Counted from the first letter of the stretch, positions 50,660-60,192 are shown. The stretch: 64,000 nt of DNA from Roseinatronobacter bogoriensis DSM 18756 (GCF_004366635.1 NZ_SORN01000001.1:572435-636434); one strand, 5' to 3'. The notes: generated from the sequence alone by a model not told the origin. Made by a program: numbers and translations.

Positions 50660-52408
50660 TCAGAACTGGCCGGTTGCGTATTTGCGTTTCAGGCGGTTGC
50701 GGACGATGATGGCTGTTGCATTCATGGCAACGATCAGGCTCAGCAGCAGCAGCGTGGTGACAAAGACCATTGGCTTGCCCGCTTCAGAGTTGCGCGACTG
50801 AAAGCCCACATCGAAGATATGAAAGCCCAGATGCATGAAGCTGCGGTCAAGGTGGATGAAGGGGTAAAAGCCGTCAATGGGCAGGGCAGGGGCCAGTTTG
50901 ACCACACCCACCAGCATCAGCGGGGCCACTTCGCCTGCGCCGCGCGCCATCGCCAAAATCATGCCGGTCATGATGCCCGGCAGCGCCTTGGGCAGCACCA
51001 CATAGCGGATGGTCTGCCATTTCGACGCACCACAGGCCAGCGACCCTTCGCGCATGGATCGTGGCACGGCGGCCAAAGCCTCTTCGGTCGCCACGATCAC
51101 CACAGGCACCGTCAGCAGTGCCAGCGTCAGCGAGGCCCACAGAATGCCACCCTTGCCAAAGGTCGGGTTGGGCAGGCTTTCAGGGTAGAACAACTGGTCA
51201 ATCGTGCCGCCCATCGTATAGGCAAAGAAACCCAGGCCAAAAACGCCGTAAACAATACTGGGCACGCCAGCTAGATTGTTGACGGATATGCGTACAATCG
51301 ACGTGATGCGCCCCTGTTTGGCATATTCACGCAGGTAAAGCGCGGTGATCACGCCAAAGGGCGCCACAAAGACCACCATCAGCAGGGTCATGGCGACAGT
51401 GCCGAAAATGGCAGGTAGCACGCCGCCTTGTGTGTTGGCCTCGCGCGGTTCGGTCGAAACAAACTCCCACCAGCGTGAGAAATAGATGCCCAGCTTGTCG
51501 GTGAACCCGATCGTATTAGCCGGGAAGAACCGCACGATCTGGCTGATCTCCGGCTCGATCGAGCGCCCGCCCACCTCTTCCAGTGTTACGCGGTAGCTTT
51601 GGTCAAGGGCGCGGATTTCGTTTACACGCGCCTGCAAGACCTGAAATTCAGCCTGCAATTCGGCGATCCGTTCCTGTGAAGCGGCAATTTCGGGGGCTGC
51701 GGCCTCTTCACCCTGACGCAGCAGCGCGCGGCGCTGGTTCAGGCGTTCGCGCTCTATCAGATGGTTCAGACGCCCGATTTCATTGCGTTCGATCTGACGG
51801 ATTTCGTTGAACCGCGCGCGCGCAGCGCGCTGTTCACGCGCAAATACGGTGGGGTCGTAGTCCATGGACTGACCCGCGATTTGCATCCCCGCAATGCGGC
51901 CAACAAACACGCCCCAGGTCTGACGCTCGAAATAATAGAAATCATCTGGCTGCGAGACGCTTTCCGTCTCAAAATCCGCAACCCACTGGAAGTCGTCGCC
52001 ATAGAGGTCGAAATTCGCGGTCTGATACAGAGTGCGATAAGCGAACCCGTCATTGGCCTCAACCTCGGCGCGTATCTCGGGGTCAAGGCGGGGCAGATCA
52101 GGGCGAAAAATCGTGCCGCGGCGTTCCACACCGGCGATGACGCTGCCATCGCTTAACTCTATCCTGTCAATCGGTTTGGGCCAGAAAGTTGTGGCGCCAT
52201 TATACAGCACCATCATCAGAAAGCCCGCGATCAGGATGATTCCAAGCGCCAATGCGCCGCCAAACCCCCATAGCGCAGGCTCTCCGGCGGCTGACAGGTC
52301 CGCCGAAAAGCGGCGCACGCGTCTGCGCTTCACAGCGTCTTTCGCGGCAACGCCAGCAGCCCCGGCTGCGCCAGATGCGGGTGGCATTTGTTCGTTCAAG
52401 CTGGTCAT
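50660..52408 (-). CDS. pstA: Phosphate ABC transporter permease PstA, extended form
   Basis: 582 residues from the ATG at 52408, against about 296 in E. coli PstA. A first membrane helix at about 55-78 is followed by a periplasmic insert of about 220 residues with a charged coiled coil (about 165-250, many Arg/Glu/Gln), then the usual permease part from about 300 to the end, with the coupling loop EEALAAVPRSMREGSLACGASKW in the cytoplasm. The permease part ends LKRKYATGQF. The insert is of DUF3333-like type. Start codon at 52426 (TTG) is a weaker choice. It pairs with an extended PstC. Confidence 0.93.
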   Translation of the reverse strand: MTSLNEQMPPASGAAGAAGVAAKDAVKRRRVRRFSADLSAAGEPALWGFGGALALGIILIAGFLMMVLYNGATTFWPKPIDRIELSDGSVIAGVERRGTIFRPDLPRLDPEIRAEVEANDGFAYRTLYQTANFDLYGDDFQWVADFETESVSQPDDFYYFERQTWGVFVGRIAGMQIAGQSMDYDPTVFAREQRAARARFNEIRQIERNEIGRLNHLIERERLNQRRALLRQGEEAAAPEIAASQERIAELQAEFQVLQARVNEIRALDQSYRVTLEEVGGRSIEPEISQIVRFFPANTIGFTDKLGIYFSRWWEFVSTEPREANTQGGVLPAIFGTVAMTLLMVVFVAPFGVITALYLREYAKQGRITSIVRISVNNLAGVPSIVYGVFGLGFFAYTMGGTIDQLFYPESLPNPTFGKGGILWASLTLALLTVPVVIVATEEALAAVPRSMREGSLACGASKWQTIRYVVLPKALPGIMTGMILAMARGAGEVAPLMLVGVVKLAPALPIDGFYPFIHLDRSFMHLGFHIFDVGFQSRNSEAGKPMVFVTTLLLLSLIVAMNATAIIVRNRLKRKYATGQF

Positions 52409-52429
52409 ATCTGTCCCCAGGCCCAAGAT

Positions 52430-55054
52430 TTACAGATTGAAGGCGCGCTTGCGAAAGCGCTGGCGGATCAGCTCCGCGCCGGTATTGATGATGAAGGTCA
52501 TGATGAAGAGCGTGAGTGCGGCAAGGAACAGCACGCGGTAATTGGTGCCGTCCTTCACTGCCTCGGGCAATTCAATCGCGATATTGGCCGAAAGCGTGCG
52601 CAGGCCAGAGAAGATGTTCCATTCCATAATCGGCGTGTTGCCTGCCGCCATGACCACGATCATCGTCTCACCCACGGCCCGGCCCATGCCCATCATCACC
52701 GCCGAGAATACGCCCGAGGCCGCTGTGGGCAGCACGACCCAGCGCGCGGTCTGCCACGGTGTCGCCCCGCAAGCGAGTGATGCTGCGCGCAAATGGCCGG
52801 GCACTGAATTCAACGCATCTTCGGCCAGCGTGTAGATATTCGGGATCACGGCAAAGGCCATGATAAAGCCGACCACAAGTGCGTTGCGTTGCTGATAGCT
52901 GTCGATGAAAGACCCGCGCGGGTCATAACCGATCAGTGTCAGGAAGGATGCAAAAGCATAGGACAGCAGCATTGCGCCCAACAGCATGGCAATCCAGCGC
53001 CCCGCGTCGAACATACCCGCGCGGGAACGGTCCATGCCGCCGATAAGATCGCGCCAGTGGTGGCCATACAGTTTGCGAAACGCCCAGCCGATGATCAGAT
53101 AGGACAGTGGCAGCAAAATCAGGAACATAAACGGTGTACCAGTGCCGATGCGTCCTGTCGTCCAGGCCTTGAAATCGCCGTAGAACAATACCCGCTCAAA
53201 AGCGGGGCCAAGGCTGGCCGCGACCCATGCGGTTACCAGAATGGACAGGCCCATCAGCACGAATTTCGGGAAACCGTCATATTTCAGCGCTGTGCTGGCG
53301 GGCAGCGCCTGCCAGGCAACGGCCCCGATCATCAGCCCGGTCGGCAAGGCAAAGAAGCCCAGCAAGACTGCCCCGATCCATTCTTCCACCAGGGGCGCCA
53401 GTACCAGCGCCGCGATGAAGCCAAGCACCACCGTGGGCAGCGATTCCATCATCTCCATCATTGGCTTGACGGTGCCGCGCACACGCCTGTCCACAAATTC
53501 AGACGTGTAGATTGCCGCCATCAGCGCGATGGGCACGGCAAACAGCATGGCATAGGTCGCCGCCTTGATCGTGCCGAAAATCAGCGGCACCAGCGAGTAT
53601 TTCGGCTCTGCCAGGTCGGTCCCGGCAGTGGATTGCCAGACAAAAGTCGGCTCCATATAGCCTTCGTACCAGATCTTGCCGAACAACACGCCCAGCGTGA
53701 CCTCGGGGTGGCGCTGGACGTATTGCCAGGCCTCGACCTCGCCGCCTTGCGACACCAGCATCACACCGTTCGAGCGTGGGAAGATCATCCCGCTGGAATC
53801 TGTGCTGGCATCACCGGACCGCGCCAGTTCAAACAGCACCTGATCAGAGGTTGAGTGATAGACCCAGACATTGCCTTCGGCATCAATGGCAACAAATTCT
53901 TTCTGACGCTGCGCCTCGGACAGATCGACAATCGCCGCTGGCATTGCGCGATGCGTGCGTGCGCGAATCAACTCGCGCCCGTCGGTCGTGCCGGCCGTGC
54001 CGGTTTGCAGGCGGAAGAATGCGTTCAGTCCGCCGTCTTCGGTCCCAACGATTAGCGTGTCTTCACCAGACAGAAAGGTCATGGCGGTGACCGCAATCCC
54101 ATCATCGGCCACGCGCCGCACTTCGGCCAGCATTGGCGAATTCATGTCACGCAGGTCATAGCGGAACACATAGCCGTCGCTGCTGGACACGATGGCACGG
54201 TCGCCTGTGCCGGACAGCAAAAGATTGGTGACGCTCGCATCTGCCGCAAGCCCGACAAGCGGTGGCAGTTCGGTTGTTGTTGTGGTGACGGTTTCTTCCC
54301 CTGTCATCATATTGGTCTGCACGCGCGACTGGCTGACCCGCACCTGGTTGTCGGCATCTACAGTGGCAAATGCGATGGTGGGCCTCTCGCGCGTTCCGCC
54401 TATGCGGTAGTCAATCGCAATGATCGGCTGGTCCGAGATTTGCTGCGAATCGCCTAATTCGATCACCGCAGACAGGGTTCTGAAATCCCCTGTGCCAACT
54501 TCAGTGAACACACGCCCGTCCAGCATCCGGTCGCGTGCGTCGATCTGTGTCAACCCGCTTGGCAGGGCGCGCCGCGCTGTTGTCTCTGTCTCGACACCCA
54601 GCGTTGCAAAGCGGACCGTTCCGTCATCAAAGCCAAAGGCCACGCGGTCGCGCTGCAAGGTGCCGGCAACGGCTGTGACACCTGCACCACCGAAATCAAA
54701 CTGTTCGCGCGCGACCTCTGTGCCCGTGGGGATATGATAGGCGATGACCCGGCCTTCGGCGGCCACAGCAATGCCAAGTGTCTGGAATTCATCCCCATTT
54801 ATCCAGATCACGTCCTGCTGTGTGTCCAGCTGGTAGCGGGTGTTGCCTTGCAACTCACCGCCCGCCATCAGCGGCATGACAACACGAAACAGGAACACCA
54901 TGATCCCGAGGACGGCGACAATCACCATCAACCCGCCGACTGTGATAACCCCCTTTGCAAGGTTTTCACCAATCTTCACACTGGCGCGGGTTGTCATGCG
55001 CCGCTTGCGTGCAGCCATGCCGCGCTCACTGGTGGTGGGGGCCAAATCGCTCAT
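52430..55054 (-). CDS. pstC: Phosphate ABC transporter permease PstC with large beta-propeller-like insert
   Basis: 874 residues from the ATG at 55054, against about 320 in E. coli PstC. One membrane helix at about 36-60 is followed by some 400 periplasmic residues (about 65-465) with repeated beta blades: strands ending in VRFATL, YVFRYDL, GGLNAFF and GNVWVYH are regular, as in WD40/PQQ-like propellers. Permease helices follow from about 500, with the coupling loop EDALNSVPGHLRAASLACGATPW near 750. The frame upstream of 55054 is rejected. Function of the insert is unknown; it may hold PstS or sense the periplasm. Confidence 0.93.
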   Translation of the reverse strand: MSDLAPTTSERGMAARKRRMTTRASVKIGENLAKGVITVGGLMVIVAVLGIMVFLFRVVMPLMAGGELQGNTRYQLDTQQDVIWINGDEFQTLGIAVAAEGRVIAYHIPTGTEVAREQFDFGGAGVTAVAGTLQRDRVAFGFDDGTVRFATLGVETETTARRALPSGLTQIDARDRMLDGRVFTEVGTGDFRTLSAVIELGDSQQISDQPIIAIDYRIGGTRERPTIAFATVDADNQVRVSQSRVQTNMMTGEETVTTTTTELPPLVGLAADASVTNLLLSGTGDRAIVSSSDGYVFRYDLRDMNSPMLAEVRRVADDGIAVTAMTFLSGEDTLIVGTEDGGLNAFFRLQTGTAGTTDGRELIRARTHRAMPAAIVDLSEAQRQKEFVAIDAEGNVWVYHSTSDQVLFELARSGDASTDSSGMIFPRSNGVMLVSQGGEVEAWQYVQRHPEVTLGVLFGKIWYEGYMEPTFVWQSTAGTDLAEPKYSLVPLIFGTIKAATYAMLFAVPIALMAAIYTSEFVDRRVRGTVKPMMEMMESLPTVVLGFIAALVLAPLVEEWIGAVLLGFFALPTGLMIGAVAWQALPASTALKYDGFPKFVLMGLSILVTAWVAASLGPAFERVLFYGDFKAWTTGRIGTGTPFMFLILLPLSYLIIGWAFRKLYGHHWRDLIGGMDRSRAGMFDAGRWIAMLLGAMLLSYAFASFLTLIGYDPRGSFIDSYQQRNALVVGFIMAFAVIPNIYTLAEDALNSVPGHLRAASLACGATPWQTARWVVLPTAASGVFSAVMMGMGRAVGETMIVVMAAGNTPIMEWNIFSGLRTLSANIAIELPEAVKDGTNYRVLFLAALTLFIMTFIINTGAELIRQRFRKRAFNL

Positions 55055-55078
55055 GTTGCGTGTCCATGCCGTTAGAAC

Positions 55079-55113
55079 AAAAAAAGGGTGGGGCAGCACG
55101 CGCCACCCCACCT
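55079..55113 (-). terminator. Terminator-like hairpin between pstS and pstC
   Basis: On the minus strand GGTGGGG (55112-55106) pairs with CCCCACC (55093-55087), with a GC-rich loop, followed by C and seven T (55085-55079). It begins 16 bp after the pstS stop. Partial termination here would give more PstS than permease, as expected for a binding protein. Confidence 0.82.
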
Positions 55114-55128
55114 GATCCGATCAGACCC

Positions 55129-56088
55129 TTAGTTCAGGCCGAAGGCTTCCAGATCAAGATCTGCAATGCGTGCCGTCACGGGGAAGAAACCCGCGCGCAC
55201 CACATCCTGCTGGCCCTGCTGGCTGTAGACATAGCGCACGAATTCAGCGCGCAGTGGCTCCAGCTCGGCATTGGGGTCTACATTCATGTAGACATACAGG
55301 AAGCGTGCAATCGGGTATGTGCCTTCCGGGGCATCTTCGGTCGTGTAGCATGTGCCATCTTCGCCGCGGATTTCCAGCGCGCGAACATCAGCCGTGCCAT
55401 AGCCTACGCCGGAATAGCCGATCCCGCCGATATCAGAGGCAACGCCCTGAATAACAGTTGACGAACCGGGCTGTTCGCGGACATCGGGGCTGTAATCGCC
55501 GCCAAACAAGGCAACTTCGCGGAAATAGCCATAGGTGCCAGAGGCAGAGTTACGACCATAGGTCGAGATCGAGCGATCCGCCCATTCGCCGGTTGCACCC
55601 AATTCGCCCCATGTCGTGATGGGGGCATCGGCGCCGCCTGCGCGTGTGGACGAGAAGATGGCGTCGATTTCCTGCATCGAAACACAGGTCACAGGGTTGT
55701 CGCGGTGCACGAAGACACCGATTGCATCAATCGCGCCGCGCATTGGCAGTGGCTCATAGCCGTAACGCGCTTCGAATTCCTCGATCTCGGTGCCACGCAT
55801 CGGGCGCGACATCGGACCGAATTGGGCGGTCCCTTCGACCAGAGCGGGCGGTGCTGTGCCCGAACCGGCACCCTGAATCTGCACCGCAACATTCGGATAG
55901 AAGCTGCGGAAGCCTTCGGACCAAAGTGTCATAAGGTTGTTGAGCGTGTCAGAGCCGATGGATGTCAGGTTACCCGACACACCCGAGGCCGCTTCATAAA
56001 CGGGCAGGTTGGGGTCGACGTTCTGGGCGTTGGCAGCCGTGGTCAGGGCCAGCGCGCTTGAGGCAAGCAGCAGCGAAAAACGTGTCAT
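55129..56088 (-). CDS. pstS: Periplasmic phosphate-binding protein PstS
   Basis: 319 residues from the ATG at 56088 (AGGAG site), with a signal peptide cut after about residue 22 (ANAQ). Phosphate-binding blocks: IGSDTLNNL at the first loop, GAGSGTAPPAL, and GRNSASGTYGYF near residue 190. It is the first gene of the operon and is preceded by a Pho box. Its sequence type (GSDTL start rather than GAGATFP) is that of the alternative PstS branch common in alphaproteobacteria and Vibrio/Pseudomonas, fitting the extended permeases. Confidence 0.95.
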   Translation of the reverse strand: MTRFSLLLASSALALTTAANAQNVDPNLPVYEAASGVSGNLTSIGSDTLNNLMTLWSEGFRSFYPNVAVQIQGAGSGTAPPALVEGTAQFGPMSRPMRGTEIEEFEARYGYEPLPMRGAIDAIGVFVHRDNPVTCVSMQEIDAIFSSTRAGGADAPITTWGELGATGEWADRSISTYGRNSASGTYGYFREVALFGGDYSPDVREQPGSSTVIQGVASDIGGIGYSGVGYGTADVRALEIRGEDGTCYTTEDAPEGTYPIARFLYVYMNVDPNAELEPLRAEFVRYVYSQQGQQDVVRAGFFPVTARIADLDLEAFGLN

Positions 56089-56187
56089 GTCATCTCCTGT
56101 CACGTGGTGACGTCAGTTTTTTCAAATAACGTGCCAACGCAGACCATCAGCACGACGCCCTTTCCCTAACGCGGCGATGTGACAGGG

Positions 56188-56218
56188 ATACTAAGGTTTT
56201 GTAACAGTCATATGACAA
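56188..56218 (-). promoter_or_regulatory. Pho box and -10 in front of pstS
   Basis: On the minus strand TTGTCAT-N4-CTGTTAC (56218-56201), seven bases, then TAGTAT (56193-56188) as -10; start of pstS is 100 bp further. Twelve of fourteen box positions match the PhoB consensus. A further half-site CTGTCAC lies at 56185-56179. Layout is the same as the phoU site. Confidence 0.83.
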
Positions 56219-56287
56219 GTCGCCCGGCGGTCTGCGCGCATGCGCCAGCGCTGGCCATTGGCAGGTTACGTGTCGCGGATCTGTGGG

Positions 56288-57313
56288 TCAGGTCGATGGT
56301 ACGGGGCGGTTGTCGCGCACGCGGAACGTGTTGATCTTGCGCCGGTCTTCATCCGGGGGCAGGCCGTAGGTTTCCAGATAGCGCTGGCGAAACGGGCCAG
56401 CGCTGGCATAGCCGATGGCAAGCGCAATCTCGGTCATGGATTTATTGGAATACATCACCAATTGCCGCGCGGCGGCCAGCCGCAGGTTGCGGTAATAGCT
56501 CAAGGGGCTTTTGCCGGTCAGCGCCTTGAACAACCGTTCCAGATGGCGCGGCGACAGGCTGATCTGGTCGCATATATCAGCAATGCTGATCGGGTCTTCC
56601 AGATTCTCGGACATGATCTGCAAAGCGCTGGCGACAGGTTCTGGCAGCATATCGGATGTTGCCGCAGCGCGCAGGGCAGGAGTTTTCTGGCGCACGCCCG
56701 CACCGCGCACAAGCGGATGCTGGAACCAGCAGGCCACCTCGGTCATCACTTCTGGCCCAAGGCGCTGGTCAATCAGCATCAGCGCCGCGTCAAAGGCCGC
56801 CGCGGCACCCGACACGGTCAGCCGCCGCGCTTCGGCCACGATCACGTCGTCTGTGGTGCGAAGGTTCGGGAATTCATTGGCAAAGGCATTGGCATAGCAC
56901 CAGTGCACCGAGGTCAGGTGTCCTTCCAGCAGGCCCGCACGCGCAAGCGGAAACACACCGCCACTGACCCCGCCCAGCACTGTGCCGTGCCGTTCGGCCG
57001 CGCGCAACGCTGCATTGCCCGCGCGCGGATTGGCAAAGCTGCCATTGGGCGGCGACAACACGATCACATGAGTCATTCCGCGCAAGGCAGTCAGATCGGC
57101 CGAGGGGTGAAACGCAACCTTGGCGCTGCTTTCCACTGGCGCGCCATCTTCCGTTATCAGCGACCAGTGAAACGCCTCGCGCCCAGATATCTCATTGGCC
57201 GCGCGCAAAGGTTCTATCATCGAGGTCAGGCAGGCCATGGGGAAACCGGGAAAGATCAGAAAACCCACATGCGGGTTTTCAGTCTGTCGTAGCGCGTTTC
57301 TGTGCTGCTGCAT
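56288..57313 (-). CDS. GlxA-family AraC-type transcriptional regulator
   Basis: 341 residues from the ATG at 57313 with an AGGAAGG site. N-terminal DJ-1/PfpI-like domain (about 10-190) with the FLIFPGFPMACL start, followed by an AraC-type pair of helix-turn-helix motifs (about 225-320): LSPRHLERLFKALTGKSPL and ALAIGYASAGPFRQRYLETYG in part. The usual Cys of the DJ-1 elbow is not present (LGGVSGGVFPLA has Ser), normal for GlxA regulators. Such proteins control betaine, carnitine, or amino acid catabolism. Here it stands between pstS and a LacI-type gene; targets unknown. Confidence 0.9.
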   Translation of the reverse strand: MQQHRNALRQTENPHVGFLIFPGFPMACLTSMIEPLRAANEISGREAFHWSLITEDGAPVESSAKVAFHPSADLTALRGMTHVIVLSPPNGSFANPRAGNAALRAAERHGTVLGGVSGGVFPLARAGLLEGHLTSVHWCYANAFANEFPNLRTTDDVIVAEARRLTVSGAAAAFDAALMLIDQRLGPEVMTEVACWFQHPLVRGAGVRQKTPALRAAATSDMLPEPVASALQIMSENLEDPISIADICDQISLSPRHLERLFKALTGKSPLSYYRNLRLAAARQLVMYSNKSMTEIALAIGYASAGPFRQRYLETYGLPPDEDRRKINTFRVRDNRPVPST

Positions 57314-57441
57314 TGCTGAACCTTCCTGTTTCCCGTCAGCGCACTGCGCCATAACGCCGGTCTTGCGTCATGACGCTGTTACATCAAGCTTTCCACAAAA
57401 CCTCAGCAGCGCAAAGTGCTCACACGTGCCCAGCGCGTATG

Positions 57442-58461
57442 TCAGTTTTTGCAAGGTCCGGTCGAATGGCGCACGACCAGATTGACAGGCAGTTGCACGC
57501 TGCGATCGGGTATTGTCGTCCCGGCTTCCAGCCGCAGCAGCATCAGCGCTGCAGCCTCGGCCCCGATCCTTGCGGCCGGAATGTCAACTGTGGTCAGCGA
57601 CGGGGCCAGATGCGCGGCGAAATCGACATTGTCGATCCCGGCAAAAGAAATGCTTTCAGGAACATCAATGCCGCGACCCTGCGCCTCAATCATTGCACCA
57701 ATGGCCAGCAGATCCGCTGTTCCGATAATCGCACTGGGGCGCGGCACCATTTCCAGAAGCGTCATGCACCCTGAACGCCCTGCCGACAGGGTCAGGGGTT
57801 GCTCACTGATCTGGGTCTGCGCCAGAATGATGTCATTCTCCAGCAAAGCCGCACGGATGCCATTCACGCGCGCGGCCTGCCGGTCGTTGTTGCGAAGGTG
57901 GCCGCAAATCACCCCGATTCGGCTGTGCCCCAGATCCATCAGATACCGCGCGACCAGATAGCCCGCCTGATAACTATCGACCAGCACCCTGTCGCATCCG
58001 GCGCGCCCTTCCCACATCTGGATCAGGGGAACACCAGCGGAATCCAGCAGGGTCCGGGTGGATTGCGGCCTGTCACCGCCCACGACAATCAGCCCGTCCA
58101 CCCCGTGCGAGATAAGCTGGGCTAGCGCGCTTGCCTCATTGGTGGAATCGTATTCATGGGACGCGATCAGCAGTTGATACCCATTAGCGCTGAAGGCGCG
58201 CTGCATTTCCTGCAAAGTTGCCGAAAAGATCGGTGAATTCAGCGTCGGCACTACCACGCCGATTGTATTGGACCGGCCCGATACCAGCGCGCGGGCGCGG
58301 CGGTTGGGCACATAACCTAAGCGCGCGGCCACATGGCGAATCCGCTCCAGCGTGTCCGGCTGCAACAGCCCCGGCTGCGACATCGCACGCGACACGGTCG
58401 CAATAGAGGTTTCCGCCTCTCGCGCCACATCAGCGAGCGTGGGTTTTCGCCTTGATGACAT
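57442..58461 (-). CDS. LacI-family transcriptional regulator
   Basis: 339 residues: N-terminal helix-turn-helix PTLADVAREAETSIATVSRA (positions 7-26), hinge near 50-62 (YVPNRRARALVSGRS), then a periplasmic-binding-protein-like effector domain. It is divergent from the ABC transporter operon; a site matching the LacI-family half-site pattern lies between them at 58563-58576. It likely represses uptake and use of the compound handled by that operon. The effector cannot be predicted; the usual LacI effectors are sugars or polyols, which fits an alcohol-oxidising dehydrogenase downstream. Confidence 0.93.
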   Translation of the reverse strand: MSSRRKPTLADVAREAETSIATVSRAMSQPGLLQPDTLERIRHVAARLGYVPNRRARALVSGRSNTIGVVVPTLNSPIFSATLQEMQRAFSANGYQLLIASHEYDSTNEASALAQLISHGVDGLIVVGGDRPQSTRTLLDSAGVPLIQMWEGRAGCDRVLVDSYQAGYLVARYLMDLGHSRIGVICGHLRNNDRQAARVNGIRAALLENDIILAQTQISEQPLTLSAGRSGCMTLLEMVPRPSAIIGTADLLAIGAMIEAQGRGIDVPESISFAGIDNVDFAAHLAPSLTTVDIPAARIGAEAAALMLLRLEAGTTIPDRSVQLPVNLVVRHSTGPCKN

Positions 58462-58562
58462 TATTTCATCCCAAACATGAAAATTTACATTACCATTTTT
58501 AGCTTAAATTTCAGCTAAAACAATAAATATATATTTTAAAGTTGACAGATTGATGCAAAATA

Positions 58563-58576
58563 TGAAAGCGTTTGCA
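58563..58576. promoter_or_regulatory. LacI-family operator before the ABC transporter operon
   Basis: TGAAAGCGTTTGCA fits the TGNAANCGNTTNCA pattern of LacI/GalR operators at every fixed base, with the central CG. It is 21 bp from the first permease start and 101 bp from the lacI-type start. A TTGACA hexamer lies at 58542-58547, just upstream. A 7-bp inverted repeat (TTTTAGC 58497-58503, GCTAAAA 58514-58520) lies nearer the regulator gene. Confidence 0.8.
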
Positions 58577-58597
58577 TAGTCTTTGAGGGGGGATGTC

Positions 58598-59380
58598 GTG
58601 CCACGCAGGGTTTCAATCGGATTGATTACGATTCTTGTGGTCTGTGTCATCTGGTATGCGGTGACCACGGGGCTGGGCCTGATCCCTTCGGGTCGTTTTC
58701 CGTCACCGGCAGAAACATGGTCAGCCTTCATCCATGTATCCGGGCGGGGCTATGGCGGTGGCGACCTGACGCTGCATGTCTACAACTCTTTGCGCCTAGT
58801 TGTGCTGGGCTTCCTGTTTGCAATTGCTACCGGCGTGCCGCTTGGCCTGCTGATGGGGTGGAGTCGTACGGCAGAGGCGTTGATCAACCCGATCTTCCTG
58901 ATCATTCGTCCGATCCCGCCGCTGGCATGGATTCCCCTGGCGATTCTCTGGTTGGGTCTGGGTGATGCCGCCAAGATGATGGTGATCTGGTTTTCGGCCT
59001 TCGTGCCTTCGGTCATCAATACCTATGCAGGTGTGCGCAACATAGACCGGCCTGTGATTGAGGCCGCCTATATGCTGGGCATGCCAAAGACGCGCTTTGT
59101 GGGCGAAGTCCTGATTCCCGGTGCCAGCCCGATGATCTTTACAGGGCTGCGGCTGTCGCTTCAGGCATCATGGACCACGCTGGTCGCGGCCGAACTGGTG
59201 GGCGCGTTCTACGGCATTGGCCGGGTTCTGAACGTGGCGCAGCAAGACTTGTATCCGGGCATGATTCTGGTGGGGATGATCGCGGTCGCCATACTGGGTT
59301 GGGGCACCACCCGCCTGTTGGGGGTGGCCGAAGCCTATGCGCTGCGCTGGAATACCGCCGCTCTGGCTGCGAAAGGATAA
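58598..59380 (+). CDS. ABC transporter permease, TauT/NitT/SsuC type
   Basis: 260 residues from the GTG at 58598, which has a GAGGGGGGAT site; a TTG at 58583 is in frame but overlaps that site. Six membrane helices and the coupling motif EAAYMLGMPKTRFVGEVLIPGASP are typical of the permeases for taurine, sulfonates, nitrate or thiamine precursors. First gene of the operon transporter-transporter-ATPase-binding protein-dehydrogenase-aminotransferase. A second, related permease gene follows after 4 bp, so the channel is a heterodimer. Confidence 0.9.
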   Translation: MPRRVSIGLITILVVCVIWYAVTTGLGLIPSGRFPSPAETWSAFIHVSGRGYGGGDLTLHVYNSLRLVVLGFLFAIATGVPLGLLMGWSRTAEALINPIFLIIRPIPPLAWIPLAILWLGLGDAAKMMVIWFSAFVPSVINTYAGVRNIDRPVIEAAYMLGMPKTRFVGEVLIPGASPMIFTGLRLSLQASWTTLVAAELVGAFYGIGRVLNVAQQDLYPGMILVGMIAVAILGWGTTRLLGVAEAYALRWNTAALAAKG

Positions 59381-59384
59381 TCCC

Positions 59385-60170
59385 ATGCAAAAGCAGATCT
59401 CCTTCACACGATCGGTCGTTCTGGGGCTATTGGGCTTGGGCAGCTTTATCGGGCTATGGCATGGTCTGGCTGTCAGCGGGATGATTTCGAATGTCTTCCT
59501 GCCTTCGCCGGTAGAGGTGTATGACCGCTTTACCACCTTGCTGGACCGTCGCTTTGCCGGTGCGACCTTGCAGGGGCATCTTTTCGCAAGTTTCCAGCGT
59601 TTTGCCTATGGTTTCCTGCTGGCGGCCTTGATCGGCATTCCGCTGGGCCTGCTGATGGGGTGGTATCAGCTTCTGGATGAAATCGTCTCGCCCCTGTTTG
59701 ACGCGCTGCGTTTTGTTGCGCCGATAGCATGGGTGCCCTTCGCGGCGCTGTGGTTCGGCACGGGCATTGGCGGGCCGATCATGATCATCTTTGCGGGGGC
59801 CTTTCCGCCCTGCGTGATCAACGCCTATCGTGGCGCGAAATTCGTCGATCCGCGCCTGATCGAGGCGGCGAACATGCTGGGCACGCCTTCGCATCGGGTG
59901 ATCCGCGAAGTGCTGCTGCCGTCGTCGGTTCCCTCCATCATCTCGGGGCTGCGCGTCTCGGCAGGGCTGGGCTGGCAATCGCTGGTGGGGGCTGAACTGA
60001 TCGTGGCTTCGGCCGGGGTTGGTTACATGATGGTGCAGGGGCAGGCTAATATTTCAACGACGACGGTGATGGCCGGGATGGTCGCAATCGGGCTGGTCGG
60101 GCTGGCGCTGGACAGCGCGCTGCGGCTGGTGGAACGCATCATCCAGCGCAGGCGCGGTCTGGAAAACTGA
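59385..60170 (+). CDS. ABC transporter permease, TauT/NitT/SsuC type
   Basis: 261 residues from the ATG at 59385 with an AAGGAT site. Six membrane helices; coupling motif EAANMLGTPSHRVIREVLLPSSVP. It is a paralog of the previous permease (shared segments such as IGIPLGLLMGW). Two different permeases are less usual than a single homodimeric SsuC/TauC. It lies 22 bp before the ATPase gene. Confidence 0.9.
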   Translation: MQKQISFTRSVVLGLLGLGSFIGLWHGLAVSGMISNVFLPSPVEVYDRFTTLLDRRFAGATLQGHLFASFQRFAYGFLLAALIGIPLGLLMGWYQLLDEIVSPLFDALRFVAPIAWVPFAALWFGTGIGGPIMIIFAGAFPPCVINAYRGAKFVDPRLIEAANMLGTPSHRVIREVLLPSSVPSIISGLRVSAGLGWQSLVGAELIVASAGVGYMMVQGQANISTTTVMAGMVAIGLVGLALDSALRLVERIIQRRRGLEN

Positions 60171-60192
60171 CAGGGATAATGGGGGTAATCGA

